Source: Candidatus Poribacteria bacterium
Lineage (GTDB): Bacteria; Poribacteria; WGA-4E; GCA-2687025
Length of the DNA stretch: 60,395 bases
Direction of reading: 5' to 3'
NCBI GenBank assembly: GCA_016866785.1
Contig: VGLH01000006.1
Span: 1 to 60,395 of the forward strand
How positions within the stretch are numbered: the first letter of the stretch is position 1; each line of letters starts with the position of its first letter. Below are positions 49,899 through 58,700 of the stretch, piece after piece. The notes under the pieces are model-generated. The model saw only the letters and a program-made list of their open reading frames with translations. It had not been told where the DNA came from and searched no databases. Position numbers and translations under genes: made by a program.

Positions 49899-50543
49899 AT
49901 GAAACACGTGGCGATCGGTGTGGTATGTGTTTCTCTGTTTCTGACGGCTTGCGGCAACGGCGGACCCTCCACCCAAGGCAAGTCCTACACGCAGTGGGCG
50001 AAGCTGATGGCATCCCAAGACGAGTCAGACCGTCAGAAGGCTGCCCACGCCCTCGGCGCGGCGGGCCCCACGGCGATTCCAACGGTCGTTGGGGTGCTCA
50101 ACGGCGACAGCCCGGAAGGCAGCGTCGCCGCTGTGACGGCGCTTTGGGTCATGGGAATCCCAGCGGTTCCCGAGCTCATCAAGGCGTTGAGCCATGCTGA
50201 ACCGACTGTGCGGTGCAAGGCTGCCGAAGCGCTCGGAGCGGTAGGCATCAGCGCCGACTCGGCGGTTCCCGCGCTGGTTTCGGCGATCGATGACAATCAC
50301 GCCGAAGTTCAGCGCAAAGCGATGGACGCCGTCGTCAAGATGGGAGCGAAGGCTAAGCTGGCGGTTCCAGCGCTGATCGCCGTGCTGACGAGTGCCGACG
50401 AGCAGTTGAAGGTCTGCGCAGCCAGATCCCTGGCGACGTTGGGACCCGACGCGCGCGAAGCGCTACCGGCTCTGATGGAGATCGCTCAGGCTCCCGACCC
50501 GCTCGGGTCTACTGCGCGAGCTGCGGTGGAGCGGATCCGCTAG
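49899..50543 (+). CDS. HEAT-repeat lipoprotein
   Basis: A 214-residue protein. The first 19 residues form a lipoprotein signal with the lipobox LTAC (MKHVAIGVVCVSLFLTAC), so it is anchored in a membrane. HEAT-like helical repeats follow: DRQKAAHALGAAGPTAIPTV, AVPELIKALSHAEPTVRCKA, SAVPALVSAIDDNHAEVQRK and so on, about five copies. Such scaffolds bind other proteins. It overlaps birA (convergent) by about 35 bases. Confidence 0.75.
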   Translation: MKHVAIGVVCVSLFLTACGNGGPSTQGKSYTQWAKLMASQDESDRQKAAHALGAAGPTAIPTVVGVLNGDSPEGSVAAVTALWVMGIPAVPELIKALSHAEPTVRCKAAEALGAVGISADSAVPALVSAIDDNHAEVQRKAMDAVVKMGAKAKLAVPALIAVLTSADEQLKVCAARSLATLGPDAREALPALMEIAQAPDPLGSTARAAVERIR

Positions 50544-51351
50544 GAGTCGGGTCCATCAACGTGCTGTCGCGGGCGGTGAGACGGTAGGTCTTGCCGACCG
50601 GCGTCCGCACGAGCAAAGCCCCATCGTCGTCCAATCCTGAGGCGACGCCGTCGATGACGGCGTCGCCCGACCGTACGCGGACGAGCGTTCCCAACGTCGT
50701 CGTCCGTCGGGATGCCTCGGCGATGAGGGCTTCGTGTTCCCCCTCCTGAAGCTTCCAGTAGAGCGGCTCGAACGACTTGAGGATCGATGCCAAGAGCCCG
50801 GTTCGGCTCACGGGTCCGCCGCTCGCGTACGCCAGGCTGGTTGCGGTCGCCCGAAGCTCCTCCGGCAGATCGGATTGCGCCGCGTTCACGTTGATACCCA
50901 CACCCGCGACCCAGCACCCGCGCCCCGATTCCGGACGAGCCGCCTCGATCAGTATCCCGCCGACCTTCATTTCCTCGACCGTGATGTCGTTGGGCCACTT
51001 GATGGCGGGTCGCGCGCTGGTCGCCGATTCCACGGCGCGGCAGACGGCGACTGCCGTCGCTAGTGTCAGCAGAGCCGGGCGCGCGATGCGAGCTCGGGGC
51101 GCCAACAGCAGCGAGAAGAGCAGGTTCTCACGCGGCGCAGAGTGCCAGCTTCTTCCGAATCGCCCTCTGCCGCGAGTCTGGTGCTCGGCGACGATCAGAG
51201 CGCCGTCAACGCCTCGACCATGCGCAGCCAGATCGAGTGCGACGTCGTTGGTCGAACCGACGCACTCGTAGGCGATGATGGCGGAGCCCAGCGAGCACCC
51301 GTCGAGTAGTGGGCGTAGCGCCTCTTCGGTCAGCGGCTCGTCGTGGCTCAT
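50509..51351 (-). CDS. birA: Biotin--[acetyl-CoA-carboxylase] ligase
   Basis: A 280-residue biotin protein ligase that charges biotin carboxyl carrier protein. The biotin-AMP site is in RGRGRFGRSWHSAP; KWPNDITVEEMKVGGILIE is the second conserved element; the C-terminal domain ends near LVRTPVGKTYRLTARDS. No N-terminal helix-turn-helix is present, so it is a group I enzyme without repressor function. It overlaps nadC by 4 bases. Confidence 0.92.
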   Translation of the reverse strand: MSHDEPLTEEALRPLLDGCSLGSAIIAYECVGSTNDVALDLAAHGRGVDGALIVAEHQTRGRGRFGRSWHSAPRENLLFSLLLAPRARIARPALLTLATAVAVCRAVESATSARPAIKWPNDITVEEMKVGGILIEAARPESGRGCWVAGVGINVNAAQSDLPEELRATATSLAYASGGPVSRTGLLASILKSFEPLYWKLQEGEHEALIAEASRRTTTLGTLVRVRSGDAVIDGVASGLDDDGALLVRTPVGKTYRLTARDSTLMDPTPSGSAPPQLAQ

Positions 51352-52205
51352 ATGGAGCCTGGTGCGCGCACAACCGTGTCCAGCCCGATGTCCAACGGTG
51401 GGGCGCTCGTGATGGCGCTCGTGGAGATGATGTCCACGCCGGTCGCGGCGTAGTCGCGGACCGTCTCAAGCACGATGCCGCCGGACGCCTCCAGAAGCGC
51501 TCTGCCTTGCGCGCGCTCGACCGCCGCGCGAGTCCGAGCCGGTGTCATGTTGTCGAGGAGGACGATGTCCGCGCCGGCTTCGAGCGCTTCGTCGAGCTGC
51601 TCCAGCGTATCGACTTCGATCTCGACCTTCATCGTGTGAGGCGCTCCCGCTCGGGCGGATCGGATCGCCTCCCGCACCGATCCGCAGACGGCGATGTGGT
51701 TGTCCTTGATGAGGATGCCGTCGAACAACCCGAACCGGTGATTGCTCCCGCCGCCGACGCGCACAGCGTACTTGCTCAGCGCGCGCCAGCCGGGGATCGT
51801 CTTGCGCAGATCGACGACGCGGACGGGATAGGGCTCCACAGCGGCAACGAACTGCGCCGTTGCCGTGGCGATGCCGCAGAGCCGCTGCAGGAAGTTCAGC
51901 GCGGTGCGCTCAGCCGCCAGGATCGACCGGGCGTTGCCGGAGACGTTCGCAATCGGCTCTCCTGCCACGAGCCGGTCGCCGTCGCGCATCGCGGCGTCGA
52001 TGCGGACTCGATCGTCCACCCGGTGGAACACGGCGGCGACGACGTCGATGCCGGCGAGCACGCCTTCGACCCGAGGCACGATGATCGTGTCGGCGGTGGC
52101 ATCCGGCGGGATCGTCACCGAGGAGGTGATGTCCCCTCCTCCGACGTCTTCCTGCAGGGCGAGGTCGAACAAAGCGCGGACGTTCGGATCCGACAAGATG
52201 GACAT
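51348..52205 (-). CDS. nadC: Nicotinate-nucleotide pyrophosphorylase (quinolinate phosphoribosyltransferase)
   Basis: A 285-residue enzyme of NAD synthesis that turns quinolinate and PRPP into nicotinate mononucleotide. Marks include RKTIPGWRALSKYAVRVGGG, SNHRFGLFDGILIKDNHI and EVEVDTLEQLDEALEAGAD-like (KVEIEVDTLEQLDEALEAGA). Start ATG 52205; a GTG at 52211 overlaps the upstream stop. It sits between the TPR lipoprotein gene and birA; nadA and nadB are not in the window. Confidence 0.94.
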   Translation of the reverse strand: MSILSDPNVRALFDLALQEDVGGGDITSSVTIPPDATADTIIVPRVEGVLAGIDVVAAVFHRVDDRVRIDAAMRDGDRLVAGEPIANVSGNARSILAAERTALNFLQRLCGIATATAQFVAAVEPYPVRVVDLRKTIPGWRALSKYAVRVGGGSNHRFGLFDGILIKDNHIAVCGSVREAIRSARAGAPHTMKVEIEVDTLEQLDEALEAGADIVLLDNMTPARTRAAVERAQGRALLEASGGIVLETVRDYAATGVDIISTSAITSAPPLDIGLDTVVRAPGSI

Positions 52206-52207
52206 CG

Positions 52208-52792
52208 TCACTTCCAGTGGGTCGCGATGAGTGTGCCGAAGCGAGGGTCCTCGCGCAGTTCGTCGAATGCCGGGTCGCGGTCGATCGCGTAGACCCTCGC
52301 GCTGTCCAGCGCCAGCACCTGCGTCAGGCTGTCGATGGCGTCGGGAAGGCGCTTCATCGCGGTGTACACGCGCGCCAGGGCGTAATGCGCGTCGGCGGAG
52401 GTCGGTTCCAGCTCGACGCTCTCCTGAATCGCCTCCAGCGCGTCGGTCAGCCGCTCCGCGTTCAGATAGGCGACGCCGAGGTTCCGCAAAGCGAGAGAGC
52501 GCTGCTTGAACCTGGGGAAGGAAGCCGCTTGTTGGAAGTGCTCGATCGCCTGCTGGTAGTCGCCGTCGGCATTGAGGAGGGTTCCGAGAGCGTTGTGGGC
52601 TTCGGGGAACTTGGGTCGGAGCCGGACCGCCGCCTCGAGCTCCGTCTTCGCCTCCACGGTTCGACGCGCCTCGATGAGCTGAACCGCCTTGTTGTAGCGC
52701 TCGATGGCTTCGCGCCGTGCGCAGCTAGGCAGGACTGCCGTCAACAGGAGCAGAGCGACTCCCAGGAGCGCGTGTCTGCGCAGATGCCGCAT
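52208..52792 (-). CDS. TPR lipoprotein
   Basis: A 194-residue lipoprotein. Signal peptide with lipobox LPSC (ALLGVALLLLTAVLPSC). Four TPR-like repeats follow (EAHNALGTLLNADGDYQQAI, RSLALRNLGVAYLNAERLTD, ADAHYALARVYTAMKRLPDA). It lies directly before nadC; role unknown, perhaps assembly of envelope complexes. Confidence 0.75.
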   Translation of the reverse strand: MRHLRRHALLGVALLLLTAVLPSCARREAIERYNKAVQLIEARRTVEAKTELEAAVRLRPKFPEAHNALGTLLNADGDYQQAIEHFQQAASFPRFKQRSLALRNLGVAYLNAERLTDALEAIQESVELEPTSADAHYALARVYTAMKRLPDAIDSLTQVLALDSARVYAIDRDPAFDELREDPRFGTLIATHWK

Positions 52793-52859
52793 CGGATCGT
52801 ATCCTCCCTCTGCGCTGGGGCGCCCGTTACCGGACGTCCCAGCGCCAGGAGCGAGTTGT

Positions 52860-54404
52860 CTACGACTGCGTCTCGTTTCGGCTGAGCACCTTGTTGATGG
52901 CGTCGAGCAGCGCGATGACGCTCGCCTCGATGATGTCGGTGCTGCTTCCGACGCCGACGTAGTTCCGTCCGTCCTGACGGACTCGGACGGTCACTTCGCC
53001 GAGTGCGTCCTTGCCGCCGGTCACGGCGTGGATCGCGTAATCGGTCAGCTCCAGCTTGACGTTCGTGATGCGTTCCACGGCTCGGAACGACGCGTCGACG
53101 GGTCCGTCGCCGCTGGCAGCCTCCTCGAGCACCTGGTCATCTCGGCGGAGCCCGACCGTGGCGGTCGGAACCAGCTTGGTTCCACTGATCACCTGGACGT
53201 GCTCAAGAACGTACACCTGCGGCACGAGCCGAATCTGATCCTTGACGATGGCTTCCAGGTCGGCGTCATGGACCTCCTTCTTCTTGTCCGCCAGGGCGAG
53301 GAAACGCTCGTAGGTCTGGTCGAGCTGTTCATCCGTCAATTCATAGCCGAGCTCGCCCAGACGATGCCGCAGGGCGCGCCGACCGGAGCGCGGGCTCAGG
53401 ACGATCTTGCTCGCCTGGATGCCGACATCCGTCGGATCCATGATCTCGAACGTGTTCCGTTCCTTGAGGACGCCGTCCTGGTGGATGCCGGAGCTGTGCG
53501 CGAACGCATTGGCTCCGACAATCGCCTTGTTGGGCGGAACCGGCATGTTCATCAGCCGCGACACGAGGCGGCTCGCCGGGACGATCTCGCGCGTGTTGAC
53601 GCCTGTATGGGCGTCGCCGAACACGTCGCGGCGCGTCGCCAGCGCCATGACGCACTCTTCGAGGGACGTGTTCCCGGCGCGTTCGCCGACGCCGTTCACG
53701 GTGCACTCGATCTGCCGCGCGCCGTTGGCGACGGCGGCGAGGGCGTTCGACGTCGCCATGCCCAGGTCGTCGTGGCAATGGACGCTGATGCGGGCGTTCC
53801 GAGGGGCTGCCACTTCTTCGACGACCCGTCGGATCAGCTCGCCGAACTGCGTGGGAACCGCGTAGCCGACCGTGTCCGGGATGTTGATGATCGACGCGCC
53901 CGCCTCGATGGTCGCGGCGACGACTTCGTGCAAATAGACCGGATCGGTCCGGGTCGCGTCCATCGGCGAGAACTCGACCGTCTCGCACAGCGAACGCGCC
54001 AGCCGGACGGCGCGCACCGCCATTTCGAGGACCTCCTCGCGTCCCTTGCGCAGCTGCCCGCGCAGATGGATCTCCGAGGTTCCAACGAACGTGTGGATGC
54101 GCGGCTTCTCCGCGTGTTTGACCGCTTCCCAGCAGGCGACGATGTCGCGCTCGACGACTCGGGCGAGTCCGCAGACCTCGACGCCATGGACCTCTGCCGC
54201 GATCCGGCTCACCGCCTCGAAATCCGCTGGCGAGGAGATGGGAAAGCCGGCTTCGATGATGTCGACGTTCAGCCGGGCGAGCAGCTTGGCGATCTCGAAC
54301 TTCTCGTCGATGCTCAGGGCGGCTCCCGGCGATTGCTCGCCATCCCGCAGCGTCGTGTCGAAGATGTGGACCCGGTTCGCGTCGGGAATCCCTGCGCTAG
54401 GCAT
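52860..54404 (-). CDS. leuA: 2-isopropylmalate synthase
   Basis: The first enzyme of leucine synthesis, condensing 2-oxoisovalerate and acetyl-CoA. It has 514 residues, the size of the LeuA1 class. FDTTLRDGEQSPGAALS (metal site), IEAGFPISSPADFE, HCHDDLGMATSNALAAV (metal His pair) and the C-terminal regulatory domain (from about 400) are present, so leucine feedback is likely. GAGGA precedes ATG 54404. It follows a short upstream ORF by 11 bases. Confidence 0.94.
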   Translation of the reverse strand: MPSAGIPDANRVHIFDTTLRDGEQSPGAALSIDEKFEIAKLLARLNVDIIEAGFPISSPADFEAVSRIAAEVHGVEVCGLARVVERDIVACWEAVKHAEKPRIHTFVGTSEIHLRGQLRKGREEVLEMAVRAVRLARSLCETVEFSPMDATRTDPVYLHEVVAATIEAGASIINIPDTVGYAVPTQFGELIRRVVEEVAAPRNARISVHCHDDLGMATSNALAAVANGARQIECTVNGVGERAGNTSLEECVMALATRRDVFGDAHTGVNTREIVPASRLVSRLMNMPVPPNKAIVGANAFAHSSGIHQDGVLKERNTFEIMDPTDVGIQASKIVLSPRSGRRALRHRLGELGYELTDEQLDQTYERFLALADKKKEVHDADLEAIVKDQIRLVPQVYVLEHVQVISGTKLVPTATVGLRRDDQVLEEAASGDGPVDASFRAVERITNVKLELTDYAIHAVTGGKDALGEVTVRVRQDGRNYVGVGSSTDIIEASVIALLDAINKVLSRNETQS

Positions 54405-54415
54405 GTTCGTGTTCC

Positions 54416-54508
54416 TCAGTGGATCGGTCGTTGTCTGTCGTGAGAGACGAGGGACGACGAGCTAAGGTCGCCGGGGTCCTCAGGGGCTTCGCGGCTGGCA
54501 AGTCCCAT
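54416..54508 (-). CDS. Short ORF upstream of leuA (30 residues)
   Basis: A 31-codon frame with the strong ribosome binding site AGGAAGGAGGTGAGGGAG, which also encodes the end of the upstream methyltransferase. Its start is MGLASREAPEDPGDL, then a Ser run (SSSS), and it ends QRPIH, with the TGA 11 bases before leuA. It is poor in leucine (three codons, none adjacent), so it does not look like a leucine attenuator peptide. It may be a coupling ORF or a small protein. Confidence 0.4.
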   Translation of the reverse strand: MGLASREAPEDPGDLSSSSLVSHDRQRPIH

Positions 54509-54513
54509 CTCCC

Positions 54514-55275
54514 TCACCTCCTTCCTGTGTCGGCGCGCCGTCCACCGAAGACGGCGATCTCAAAGACCTTCATGTAGCAGTCGACGTCCTGATAGCCGAT
54601 CTCCCGAAGCCATTCGCACTGCGTCTCGACGGGTGCGAGGATGTTCGCCGCCTTGTCGGGGCGGTAGTAGTACTCGCGGGCGATCTCGTCGCGCGTCTTG
54701 CCGCTGGGCTGAGCCGAGTGCCACGCGAAGAGCGCGTCGATGAACAAGCTATCGAAGAGCTCCGTGACCCACGCCGTCGGTGACGACACGTGCTCGATGT
54801 GCACAAACGCCGCTCCTGGCGAGAGGAGCTCGTGAACCTCGGCGTAAAGCGCTCGCTTCCGCTCGTCCGGCAGATGGTGGATGGCGAACCCGGAGACGAT
54901 GGCGTCGTACGGGGCATCGTCACGGATCGACTCGACCCACTGAGGTTCGCGCAGATCCGCTTTGGTCAGAACCACGCGCTCTCCGACATCGTGCATCGCC
55001 TCGGCTGCGGCGGTGAGCATCGCGTCGGAGAAGTCCACGAACACGCCCCGCGCAGCCGGGAACGCTTGCAGTAGAGACGCTCCCAGCAATCCGTTGCCGC
55101 ATCCGAGATCGAGAACCCGCTCGACGCGTTCGCGGCTGGCTCTGACGACCCGCACCATCGTGTCGATCTGCTCGTTCGCCCGCGGGATGGCAGAGCGGAT
55201 GCCCTTCAGGTACGTCTTCGCCAGTTCCGGCGACTTCCACACATCCGCCATCACCCTCTCCCTTCGGTCCGCCAT
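54514..55275 (-). CDS. Class I SAM-dependent methyltransferase
   Basis: A 253-residue methyltransferase. The SAM site is RVERVLDLGCGNGLLGASLL; the acid after motif II is in GVFVDFSDAMLTAAAEAM; later YDAIVSGFAIHHLPDERKRA is motif IV/post-I. Substrate unknown. The start region carries a 24-base in-frame duplication (MADRRERV then MADVWKSP): ATG 55275 and ATG 55251 each have the same ribosome binding site. The first ATG overlaps the stop of the DUF559 pseudogene (TGATG). Confidence 0.85.
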   Translation of the reverse strand: MADRRERVMADVWKSPELAKTYLKGIRSAIPRANEQIDTMVRVVRASRERVERVLDLGCGNGLLGASLLQAFPAARGVFVDFSDAMLTAAAEAMHDVGERVVLTKADLREPQWVESIRDDAPYDAIVSGFAIHHLPDERKRALYAEVHELLSPGAAFVHIEHVSSPTAWVTELFDSLFIDALFAWHSAQPSGKTRDEIAREYYYRPDKAANILAPVETQCEWLREIGYQDVDCYMKVFEIAVFGGRRADTGRR

Positions 55276-55299
55276 CACCCTCTCCCTTCAGGGAGAGGG
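55244..55299. repeat. Palindromic repeat and tandem 21-base copies
   Basis: Two copies of TCCGCCATCACCCTCTCCCTT at 55244-55264 and 55268-55288 (24-base period), the second continuing into the palindrome CCCTCTCCCT-TC-AGGGAGAGGG (55278-55299). It lies across the methyltransferase start and the end of the DUF559 frame. Confidence 0.7.
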
Positions 55300-55679
55300 C
55301 AGGGGTGAGGGTCCTTCATGCCAACACGCTCCTGATATGCCTGCCATATTGCGCTTTGCACAGACTCGAACTCACCCATCACCTGGTTGTTCCAGAACCG
55401 AGGGACGCGGAATCCTAGAGCCGTCAGGTGCTCATCTCGCCGCCGGTCGTCTTCCGTCGTGTCTGCATGATGTCCGCCGTCCAGCTCAATGACGGGCCCT
55501 CGCTTGCGGCACACGAAATCGACGACGTACCTCCCGATCGGGTGCTGCCGACGGAACCGCGCTTCTGCGAATGCCTCGCTGCGGAGCCAACGTCACAGCT
55601 TTCGTTCGGCATCAGTCTGGCTCTGTCGCAACCCCCGCGCGATGCGTGTCTTCCAGTGGACCGATGACGGTTCGCGCAT
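55275..55679 (-). pseudogene. DUF559-domain nuclease-like gene, broken by a nonsense codon
   Basis: A 134-codon DUF559 frame (endonuclease-like, Vsr/restriction fold): MREPSSVHWKTRIARGLRQS, then QTDAERKL, then TGA at codon 29 (55593-55595) where the family has Trp (usually ...AERRLW), then RWLRSEAFAEARFRRQHPIG, RYVVDFVCRKRGPVIELDGG, GFRVPRFWNNQV. One base (TGG to TGA) kills it. The C-terminus HPCPLPEGRG is encoded by the palindromic repeat. AGGA precedes ATG 55679. A downstream restart is possible (a frame opens at 55514), but the N-terminal part would be lost. Confidence 0.7.
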
Positions 55680-55703
55680 CGGAATCCTGCTCGGGCCCTC
55701 ACC

Positions 55704-58700
55704 CTACCCTCTCCCTGAAGGGAGAGGGTTCCCGGGCCCTCCTGACGATTCTGCAACTCGCTCCACGCTGAGGGTTGCGGCGTGCTCACCGAGGCTGTGC
55801 TCCTTGACGAACGCATCGCTGGATGGGCTCTCGTCCACTCGGGCGGTCAGCGTCTCAGCGACCACGTAGTCGCGGAACCGCGCGAACGCCTGAGCCACGT
55901 CTCCGGCGCTCTGAACCGTCAGGACGATCCGGTCGGCAATGTGGAAGCCAGCTTCCTTGCGCATCGTTTGGATGCGGTTCACGAGCTCTCGCGCGAGCCC
56001 CTCAAGGCGGAGGTCATCGCTGATGGCAGTGTCCAGCGCGACGAAGGCTTCGTCCTCCTGGACGACGGCAAACGGCTCGCGACCCTCGAGGCGGATATCC
56101 ACGTCGTCCGATGCCACGACGTACTCCGCGCCGTCGATGGACAGCCGGACCTCGCCGTTCGCGGCGAGCTTGGAGCGCAGCGAGACGGGGTCGGTTCCCG
56201 ATCCGAGCTCGCGCGCGATGGCTTGCACTGCCTTTCCGAACTTGGGTCCCAGCGTGCGGAAGTTCGCCTTCACGGTGAACTCGGCGTAGTCCTCCAGGCG
56301 ATCCCCCCACTCGACCGACTTGACGTTGAGCTCGTCCAGAACCGTTGCGAGGAGACTGGTCAGCGCGTGCCGTTCGTCGTCGGTCAGTCCGCCGACAACG
56401 ATCCGCGACAGCGGTTGGCGAACGCGGATTTTCCGATCGTTCCGCGCTGCGAGACCCATGCGCACGACCTTCCGGGCGAGCTCCATCGAACGCTCCAGGT
56501 CGGCGTCGATCAGCGATTCGTCGGGCTCGGGGTAGTCGACGAAGTGGACGCTCTCGGGAGCCGCCGGGTCGAGCGACGTAACGAGGTTCCCGTAGATCTC
56601 TTCCGCAAGAAACGGGGCGAACGGAGCCAGCAGCGTCGCCACTCCCACCAGCACGTCGTGCAGCGTCCCAAACGCGGCGAGCTTGTCCCGTTCCACGTTC
56701 CAGAACGCTCGGTGCGCCCTCTCCTCGGAGTCGTCGTCCGACGCGCCGGTTCCCCAGAAGCGGTCGCGGCAGCGGCGGACGTACCAGTTGCTGAGATCGT
56801 CCACGAACTCCTCAAGGGCTCGCGTCGCCTGGGTGATCTGATAGTCCTCCATCTCGGTGCGGACCTTGCGGACCGTCGAGTGGAACCGAGACAGGATCCA
56901 TCGATCCATGAGCGGCCGAGACTTCGGAGCCGGGGCTCCGCTCTGCGGATCGACGCCGTCCGCGTTCGCATAGAGGACGAAGAACCCGTAGACGTTGTAG
57001 AGGGTTCCCAGGAACCCCTTGACGACATCACTGACGGCGTCTTCGCCGAAAACCCGTCGCTGCCACGGCGGCGCGACGGTGTAGAAGTACCACCGCGCGG
57101 CGTCGGCTCCCTGCCGGTCGAGCACGCGGTTCGGATCGACGGCGTTGCCTCGGCTCTTGCTCATCTTCTGCCCGTCGGCTCCCAAGACGAGCTCCAGGCA
57201 GAGGCAGTTGCGGTAGGCGACGTCGTCGTAGAGGAACGCCCCGGTCGCCAGCAGGCTGTAGAACCAGCCGCGCGTCTGGTCGATGGCTTCGGAGATGAAG
57301 TCAGCCGGATAGCTGGCGGCGCGCCGTTCCTCGTTCTCGAAGGGCGCGTGCCATTGCGCGGTGTGGGCGCAGCCGGAGTCGAGCCACGCGTCGGCGACCT
57401 CCGGGATACGGCGCATCGTGCCGGAACACTCCGGACACGGGAACTCCACGGCGTCGATGTAGGGGCGATGGAACTCCAGGTCCGCCGGCGCATCGGGCGC
57501 GAGCTCCCGCAACTCGCTCTCGCTGCCGACACACAGCGTGCGGTTGCAGTCCGTGCAGCGCCAGATGGGCAGAGGCGTGCCCCAGTAGCGCTCGCGAGAG
57601 ACCGCCCAATCGACGTTGTTGTCGAGCCAATCACCGAACCGCCCTCGCCGGATGTGATCCGGATACCAGCGGACCGAGTCGTTCAGCTCGACCATGCGGT
57701 CCTTGTACGCCGTCGTTTTGATGAACCACGAGCCGCGGGCGTAGTAGAGCAGCGGCGTGTCGCAGCGCCAGCAGAAGGGATAGTCGTGGACGTATTCCTC
57801 CACCTTGTGCACGACGCCGCGTTCCATCAGATGTTGGGTGATCCGAGGATCGGCGTCCTTGACAAACACGCCCGCCCAGGGCTCGGCTTCCGGCGTGAAC
57901 TTACCCTCGGTGTCCACGAGTTGTACCAGCGGCAGGTCGTTCCGGCGGGCGACCTCGTAGTCGTCCTGCCCAAACGCAGGCGCGATGTGGACGATGCCGG
58001 TTCCGTCGTCCAGCGTGACGAAATCCCCCGCGACGACGTAGTGCGCCGGCTTGTCCGGCGTCGTGAACTGGAACATCGGCTCGTAGCGCACGCCGACGAG
58101 CTCGCTGCCGCGAACCGTTCCGGCGACGCGCGCGTCCTCGCGTTCGCCCAGCACCCGGTTCACGAGCGCGTTGGCGAGGATGAGCGTCTCGCCGCCCACC
58201 TCGACGCGGGCGTAGTCGGCATCGGGGTCAACGGCGAGGGCGACGTTCGAGGGCAGTGTCCAAGGCGTCGTCGTCCAGACGAGGAACGAGGTGTTGGGCT
58301 CATCCTCGAGCCGGAACCGGACGTAGAGCGACGGGTCGGCGACCTCGCGGTATCCCTGCGCCACCTCGTGGCTCGACAGTGCGGTTCCACAGCGCGGACA
58401 GTAGGGGACGACCTTGTGACCTTGATACAGCAAGCCGGCGTCCCAGAACCGCCTCAGGATGGACCAGACCGACTCGATGTAGCTGTTCGTGAGGGTGATG
58501 TAGGGGTCGTCCATATCGACCCAGAAGCCGATTCGCTCGGTGGTTCTGCGCCAATCGGTTTCGTACTCGAAGACGCTCCGCTTGCACTCCTCGACGAACT
58601 CGCGGATGCCGAATGCCTCGATCTGCTTCTTGCCGTCGAGTCCGAGCCGCTTCTCGACTTCGATCTCGACGGGCAAGCCGTGGGTGTCCCAGCCGCCCTT

